Assembly: GCA_964580055.1 (NCBI GenBank)
Contig: CAZOJI010000023.1
Span: 7,759-71,758 of the forward strand
Direction of reading: 5' to 3'
Origin: JBDGYW01 sp964580055
GTDB taxonomy: Bacteria > Gemmatimonadota > Gemmatimonadetes > Gemmatimonadales > GWC2-71-9
DNA: 64,000 nt
Every line of letters starts with the position of its first letter. Positions within the stretch are counted from its first letter, which is position 1. A model generated the notes under the pieces. It did not search any database. It was not told the origin of the DNA and saw only the letters and a list, made by a program, of their open reading frames with translations. The translations under genes were made by a program, and so were the position numbers. Of this stretch, positions 62,834-64,000 are shown piece by piece.

Positions 62834-63727
62834 TCAGGCAGCCTGCCAGAAACCCTGAAGCACCTCGCCTTCCGGGCTTTGGCGCAGTTTCTCGAACGCG
62901 CGTTCCCTGATCTGGCGAATGCGCTCGCGGGTGACGCCCATCATGGAGCCGATACGTTCCAAAGTCATGCTCTCGGCCCCCTCGTCCAGCCCGTAATAAA
63001 GGCGCAGGATCGTTCGTTCGCGCGTCGTGAGGTATTTTTCGAAAACTCTGTCGATGAACTCCCGCATGAGCCCGGAATCGGTGGAGTCCTCTATGTCGCT
63101 TCCTTCCAGCCCGGCAAATCGCTCTCCTAGGGTTGCGGCATCCTTGTCGGTGCGATCGACCGGAGCATCGAGCGACACCTCCGACCCGGTCATCCGACGG
63201 GCCTTTCTTACGCTGTTCTCCGGCTCATCGAGCGCAGAAGCAATTTCCTTGTCGGTGGGATCGCGCCCGAGTTCCTGAGAGAGAAAGGTCTCAGTTTTTG
63301 AAAGCCGGATGAGGTGACTGTTTTGATTGAGGGGAATTCTCACACTCCGAGTCTGTTCGGCCAGGGCCTTCAGAACGGCCTGCCTGACCCACCAGACGGC
63401 GTATGATATGAATTTCACGCCCTGGTCGGGGTCGAACTTGCGCACCGCCTTCAGCAGTCCCTCATTGCCGATAGCCACCAGCTCTGATAGGTCGAGTCCG
63501 TGACCCTGATACTTCTTCACATAAGAAATGACGAATCGGAGGTTGGCGGTAACGAGGCGTTCGGCCGCGACCCGGTCTCCCGCGCGGGCAAGCCGGGCGA
63601 GTCGGCACTCCTCCGCTCGGTCTTTTATCAGCGGGAGCTTCTGAATGTCTTTCAGGTATTGGTCGAATGCCGACGAAGAAGGGGTGCGGAAGAACGCTTC
63701 TGACTTGCTCGTACAGAGCTGGCTCAT
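62834..63727 (-). CDS. Primary-type sigma-70 factor (RpoD/SigA family), short form
   Basis: The product has 297 residues. Region 1.2 begins FDQYLKDIQKLPLI, region 2 has NLRFVISYVKKYQGHGLDLSELVAIGNEGLLKAVRKFD and YAVWWVRQAV, region 3 and the linker follow, and region 4 has RERTILRLYYGLDEGAESMTLERIG and VTRERIRQIRERAFEKLR. Region 1.1 is missing, as in Bacteroidetes-type primary sigma factors. AGGAG lies six bases before ATG 63727. It may be the primary sigma or a close paralogue. Confidence 0.93.
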   Translation of the reverse strand: MSQLCTSKSEAFFRTPSSSAFDQYLKDIQKLPLIKDRAEECRLARLARAGDRVAAERLVTANLRFVISYVKKYQGHGLDLSELVAIGNEGLLKAVRKFDPDQGVKFISYAVWWVRQAVLKALAEQTRSVRIPLNQNSHLIRLSKTETFLSQELGRDPTDKEIASALDEPENSVRKARRMTGSEVSLDAPVDRTDKDAATLGERFAGLEGSDIEDSTDSGLMREFIDRVFEKYLTTRERTILRLYYGLDEGAESMTLERIGSMMGVTRERIRQIRERAFEKLRQSPEGEVLQGFWQAA

Positions 63728-63813
63728 GCACGCTCCTGCATTGAAGTTCGGCCTCATGATCCATGGACGCAATGAGAGGGTAATTGGCCCGATCGACAGC
63801 CCAACAACTCGCG

Positions 63814-63842
63814 AATATAGGAAGTGGAAAGATGCCAGTCAA
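63814..63842 (-). promoter_or_regulatory. Promoter of the sigma-70 gene
   Basis: On the minus strand TTGACT (63842-63837) and TATATT (63819-63814) are 17 bases apart. Transcription should start near 63807, about 80 bases before the ATG. A single DnaA-box-like TTTTCCACA lies just upstream at 63853-63861. The rest of 63728-64000 contains no gene that I can see. Confidence 0.75.
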
Positions 63843-64000
63843 GTAATTTTACGTTTTCCACATCACAAATCGGTGTGGTTTATGAAGTTTCGGATTTTGT
63901 CCACTCGCTGACCTTGCTTGTTGAAAACCTCTGGAGTGGAAAAGCAGTTTAAGTCTTTGAACAGAAACGACTTGGGCGTCTCGCTCTCCGAGTGTAAAAG

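Noticed and set aside
63853..63861. DnaA box TTTTCCACA suggesting an origin
   Set aside because: Only one copy, no AT-rich unwinding region, and no dnaA, dnaN or gyr genes nearby.

Overview
The window is a gene-dense, moderately GC-rich stretch of a diderm bacterial chromosome with no rRNA, tRNA, CRISPR array, integrase or transposase that I can see. Outer-membrane proteins, a TolC/MacAB-type efflux set, type IV minor pilins, a Hanks-type Ser/Thr kinase, two ECF sigma/anti-sigma pairs, an NtrC-like regulator with a GAYTDA loop and a short primary-type sigma factor without region 1.1 together fit Gemmatimonadota best. That placement is inference from protein style, not from a marker-gene tree. 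Several genes start with GTG or TTG, and many neighbours overlap by 4 bases (ATGA, TTGA).

Layout. 0-16 kb is mixed: a kinase C-terminus, an NSS symporter, a thioredoxin-like protein, an outer-membrane barrel and asparaginase-like Ntn hydrolase pair, a GT2 glycosyltransferase coupled to a class V aminotransferase homologue that lacks the PLP lysine, a chemoreceptor, leuS, an ECF sigma/anti-sigma/PDZ operon, a PadR regulator, and VOC, RidA and DinB proteins. 16-32 kb is one long minus-strand run. Read in its transcription direction it is pepD, an alpha/beta hydrolase, nth, a DUF6941-like gene, a GT39 glycosyltransferase, asnB, an HD protein, an ECF sigma and its probable anti-sigma, then a Spy/CpxP-like protein with TolC, ATPase, adaptor and MacB permease, and finally a small secreted protein and thrB. 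32-44 kb has an OPT transporter with a clear promoter, a lone PqqD-like protein, a four-gene minor-pilin operon, an NtrC/NtrY-like two-component pair, two ABC ATPases plus an adaptor with no permease, and a small C2H2 zinc-finger protein behind a palindromic operator. 44-54 kb holds ctpA, metH with a SAM-II riboswitch and terminator in its leader, DUF167 and YggT proteins, and a degenerate GH38-like exported protein. 54-64 kb holds a GYD protein, glyA, an epimerase, an NRAMP transporter, glcF-glcE-glcD and the primary-type sigma factor.

Functional links. GlcDEF (glycolate to glyoxylate) lies near GlyA (serine/glycine), and MetH uses the C1-folate pool that GlyA feeds. The ECF/anti-sigma/Spy/TolC/MacAB block looks like an envelope-stress-controlled efflux module.

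The most notable signals are the SAM-II aptamer fused to a terminator ahead of metH; the aminotransferase homologue without its lysine; short 7-8-base tandem repeats at four loci, two of them in frame inside genes (the LeuRS editing domain and a GT39 enzyme); a MacA-like adaptor with a roughly 125-residue insertion; the degenerate GH38 protein; and the palindromic operator/promoter ahead of the zinc-finger gene. I found no complete, plainly novel multi-gene system.
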